A stretch of DNA of 64,000 nt from Streptomyces griseoaurantiacus. GTDB taxonomy: Bacteria; Actinomycetota; Actinomycetes; Streptomycetales; Streptomycetaceae. The stretch spans positions 33,791 through 97,790 of the forward strand of contig BNBP01000021.1 of the NCBI GenBank assembly GCA_014656015.1, read 5' to 3'. Position numbers and translations under genes: made by a program. Below the pieces are notes generated by a model, which searched no databases, was not told the origin of the DNA, and saw only the letters and a program-made list of their open reading frames with translations. Shown here in pieces: positions 62,030-64,000 of the stretch; position 1 is the first letter of the stretch; each line of letters opens with the position of its first letter.

Positions 62030-62812
62030 CTAGAACCAGTTGCGCTTGCTGCCGACCTCGGACACCCACTGGTGGAGGTACGCCGACCAGTCGGTGGTGT
62101 GGAAGTCGTGCAACCCCACCCGGAACGCCCGGTAGGTGTCACTGCCCTCGCTGAACAGTCCCGGCTTCTTGTCCATCTCCAGCACGACGTCCATCTCGTG
62201 GTCGTCCGCGACGAAGCTCAACTCGACCTGGTTGAGGCCCCGGTACTGCTGCGGCGGGTAGAACTCGATCTCCTGGTAGAACGGCAGCCGCTGCCGAGTG
62301 CCCCGGATGTGCCCGCGCTCCATGTCCGCGTCCTTGAAACGGAAGCCGAGCTGGATGAACGCGTCCAGGATCGCCTTCTGCGCCGGCAGCGGGTGCACGT
62401 TGACCGGGTCCAGGTCGCCGGAGTCGACGGCCCGGGCGATCTGCAACTCGGTGCGCACCCCGATCTGCATACCGCGCAGCGACTGCCCGTCGATCATCGT
62501 GACCGGCGTCTCCCAGGGGATCTCCAGCCCGAACGGCACCGCGTGCACCGCGCCCGCCTTCAGCTCGAAGGCCCCGCCCAGCCGCTGCGTGGCGAACTCG
62601 ATGTTCTGCTTGTACTCCTGGTCGCCGCTCTCCACCTCGACCTTGGCCTGGAGTCCGACCGACAGCCCCTCGATCTGCTGGTCGACGGAACCACCCTGGA
62701 TCCGCACCTCGCCCTGGACGACGCCACCCGGAACCACGTTCTCCTCGGTCAGCACGGTCTCGACCGAAGCACCGCCGGCCCCCAGGCTCGCGAGCAGCTT
62801 CTTGAACGCCAT
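62030..62812 (-). CDS. Spo0M-type sporulation/arrestin-fold protein
   Basis: A 260-residue Spo0M family protein: an arrestin-like beta-sandwich (MAFKKLLASLGAGGASVETV..., GGVVQGEVRIQGG) and a C-terminal segment LHDFHTTDWSAYLHQWV. Spo0M influences sporulation in Bacillus; its role in Streptomyces is unknown. ATG follows GGAGAGGGAGAG. The frame is open upstream but not family-like. Confidence 0.92.
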   Translation of the reverse strand: MAFKKLLASLGAGGASVETVLTEENVVPGGVVQGEVRIQGGSVDQQIEGLSVGLQAKVEVESGDQEYKQNIEFATQRLGGAFELKAGAVHAVPFGLEIPWETPVTMIDGQSLRGMQIGVRTELQIARAVDSGDLDPVNVHPLPAQKAILDAFIQLGFRFKDADMERGHIRGTRQRLPFYQEIEFYPPQQYRGLNQVELSFVADDHEMDVVLEMDKKPGLFSEGSDTYRAFRVGLHDFHTTDWSAYLHQWVSEVGSKRNWF

Positions 62813-62984
62813 GTCTCTCCCTCTCCAGGCCGCCCTACACGGCGGCTCCCGCTCCCTACATACGCGATCCGACCACGGCCGGTTCCGCGACCCCACCCTC
62901 CCAAGGCACGGCACGCGCTGACCAGCCCGCGGCCCGTCCCCGTCCCCGACGCACCACCGGCCGCCTGGACTACGCTCGTACGAC

Positions 62985-63626
62985 ATGATCGCGACGCCCG
63001 ACCGTACGCCCCTGCCGAGGGCGTTCTTCGACCGGCCCGTACTGGAGGTCGCGCCCGACCTCCTGGGCCGCGTCGTCCTCCGCACCACCCCCGACGGCCC
63101 GATCGCCCTGCGCCTCACGGAGGTCGAGGCGTACGACGGCCCCAACGACCCGGGCTCGCACGCCTACCGCGGCCCCACGGCCCGCAACGGCGTGATGTTC
63201 GGTCCCCCCGGCCATGTGTATGTCTACTTCACCTATGGCATGTGGCACTGCATGAACCTGGTCTGCGGCCCCGAGGGGCGGGCGTCCGGGGTGCTCCTGC
63301 GGGCCGGCGAGATCGTGGAGGGCGCCGAACTCGCCCGCAAACGCCGTGCCTCGGCATGCAACGACCGGGAACTGGCCAAGGGGCCCGCGCGCCTCGCCAC
63401 CGCCCTGGACGTGGACCGCAGCCTGGACGGCGTCGACGCCTGCACGACGGGGGATCAGCCACTGACGGTGCTGGAGGGCGCCCCGGTCGACCCCGCCCTG
63501 GTGCGCAGTGGCCCGCGCACGGGAGTCGCCGGAGAGGGCGGCGTGCACCCCTGGCGGTTCTGGGTCGCGGACGATCCGACGGTGAGCCCCTACCGGGCCC
63601 ACGCGCCCAGGCGCCGACGAAGTTGA
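62985..63626 (+). CDS. DNA-3-methyladenine glycosylase (AAG/MPG type)
   Basis: A 213-residue repair glycosylase of the AAG family. It removes alkylated purines from DNA. Conserved segments are LTEVEAYDGPNDPGSHAYRG (catalytic Glu region), TARNGVMFGPPGHVYVYFTYGMW and KGPARLATAL. The length is typical. Its stop codon overlaps the -35 element of an rRNA promoter. Confidence 0.94.
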   Translation: MIATPDRTPLPRAFFDRPVLEVAPDLLGRVVLRTTPDGPIALRLTEVEAYDGPNDPGSHAYRGPTARNGVMFGPPGHVYVYFTYGMWHCMNLVCGPEGRASGVLLRAGEIVEGAELARKRRASACNDRELAKGPARLATALDVDRSLDGVDACTTGDQPLTVLEGAPVDPALVRSGPRTGVAGEGGVHPWRFWVADDPTVSPYRAHAPRRRRS

Positions 63627-63651
63627 CTCGCGGATCGGGGATGCGTAGTGT
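63623..63651 (+). promoter_or_regulatory. rRNA operon promoter, upstream copy
   Basis: TTGACT (63623-63628), a 17-bp spacer and TAGTGT (63646-63651) form a near-consensus vegetative promoter. It reads toward the rRNA leader and is the first of the likely promoter series of this rrn operon. The -35 overlaps the stop of the glycosylase gene. Confidence 0.8.
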
Positions 63652-63896
63652 AGTCCGAGCCGCTTGAACCGGGTACGGCGTTCAGCCTGCAGCCGGAAGC
63701 GGCCAACCACACCACTCACTACCTCCCTCACAGAGGGCGGAATCGGCGTGTCTTCATGTCCGAATTCGCTTTCGCGGAGCTCGATTATGAGCTGCGCGGG
63801 GAATCGGTTAACGTGGTGAATGTCGAAAGGCGCGGCGAAGGCCGAGTTCGGAGACAATCAGAATCCCGCCGGCCGGGAATCGGACAGTGAAAACGT
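63652..63896 (+). promoter_or_regulatory. Internal rrn promoter region
   Basis: Streptomyces rrn operons usually have several promoters over about 300 bp. Here AT-richer stretches occur at about 63745-63795 and 63800-63830, but I cannot assign exact elements. No open reading frame is supported. The minus-strand frame that crosses it is not real. Confidence 0.45.
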
Positions 63897-63906
63897 CTGA
63901 TAGAGT
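63897..63906 (+). promoter_or_regulatory. rRNA operon promoter nearest the leader (extended -10)
   Basis: TGATAGAGT (about 63898-63906) is an extended -10, TGN-TAGAGT, found in Streptomyces rrn leaders as I recall. The -35 at 17-18 bp upstream is weak. Transcription would start near 63913. Confidence 0.65.
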
Positions 63907-63912
63907 CGGAAA

Positions 63913-64000
63913 CGCAAGACCGAAGGGAAGCGCCCGGAGGAAAGCCTGAGAGAGTCTCTCGGGTGAGTACGAAGGAAGCGTCCGTTCCTTGAGAACTCAA
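63913..64000 (+). ncRNA. Pre-16S rRNA leader (5' part; 16S gene lies beyond the window)
   Basis: The sequence from about 63930 matches the conserved actinobacterial rRNA leader: a GGAGGAAAGCC segment, the AAGGAA-GCGTCCG-TTCCTT stem-loop (63972-63990, boxB-like), then TTGAGAACTCAA (63989-64000), which resembles the boxA antitermination site. The mature 16S gene is expected a few hundred bases downstream. The window ends in the leader. Confidence 0.85.

Noticed and set aside
63785..64000. A minus-strand 71-codon frame at the right edge
   Set aside because: It runs antisense through the rRNA promoter and leader and has no conserved motif.

Overview
The window is high-GC, densely coded chromosomal DNA of a Streptomyces. 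The evidence is the strong GC bias at third codon positions, the many GTG starts and apparently leaderless genes, a chaplin gene of the ChpE type, a Gbn-type nucleoid protein, a streptophobe-family membrane protein and an actinobacterial pre-16S rRNA leader at the right edge. As far as I recall, the gene order matches the core region of the S. coelicolor chromosome around SCO1779-SCO1853, read in one direction. I see no prophage, insertion sequence, CRISPR array, tRNA gene or antibiotic cluster.

Layout. (1) 1-11.5 kb: the end of a ZIP metal transporter gene, then a seven-gene cobalamin operon on the minus strand (cobD-cobQ-cobN-chlID-cobO-cobB-cobI). Its genes overlap by 1-4 nt and it is headed by a cobalamin riboswitch; the cobD start codon lies in a second hairpin. 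(2) 11.6-13.3 kb: a PiT phosphate transporter and a small membrane protein, preceded by a PHO box. (3) 13.3-18.4 kb: secreted GH25 lysozyme, class II aldolase, alpha/beta hydrolase, an unknown helical protein and a VOC protein. (4) 18.6-22.8 kb: an ABC-F ATPase behind a seven-codon leader ORF, the nucleoid protein gbn behind a cluster of GATC sites, a crotonase and an SDR that lacks the usual catalytic Tyr-Lys. (5) 22.8-30.1 kb: GH15 enzyme, SURF1, a Cys-rich microprotein, a DEDDh exonuclease-BRCT fusion, a CoA-transferase and a secreted subtilase. (6) 30.4-36.4 kb: acetate symporter pair, moaA, three small proteins, tyrS. (7) 36.4-41.1 kb: tldD/tldE and the housekeeping fabG-fabI pair. (8) 41.2-46 kb: a GntR regulator divergent from an MFS transporter with its micro-protein, a SixA phosphatase and serB. 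(9) 46-54.3 kb: streptophobe protein, FHA-ABC exporter, SLT-domain protein, and queA with an SDR. (10) 54.4-60.6 kb: GAF histidine kinase/NarL regulator, chpE, an ABC ATPase, NfeD and an SPFH protein. (11) 60.6-64 kb: HNH protein, Raf-kinase-inhibitor-like protein, Spo0M, 3-methyladenine glycosylase, then the promoter region and leader of an rRNA operon whose 16S gene lies just beyond the window.

How the genes work together. The cob operon covers corrin ring methylation, amidation, cobalt insertion, adenosylation and nucleotide-loop preparation, and the riboswitch would give product feedback. The phosphate transporter is likely under PhoP. TldD/TldE form one metalloprotease, FabG and FabI do the two reductions of fatty acid elongation, and DUF485 with the SSS symporter take up acetate. 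Most of the rest is core metabolism and cell-envelope upkeep. The least explained parts are regulatory: the ABC-F leader ORF, the GATC cluster at gbn, the palindrome in the GntR/MFS promoter, a palindromic element inserted in frame in cobQ, and 15-bp tandem repeats expanded inside queA.
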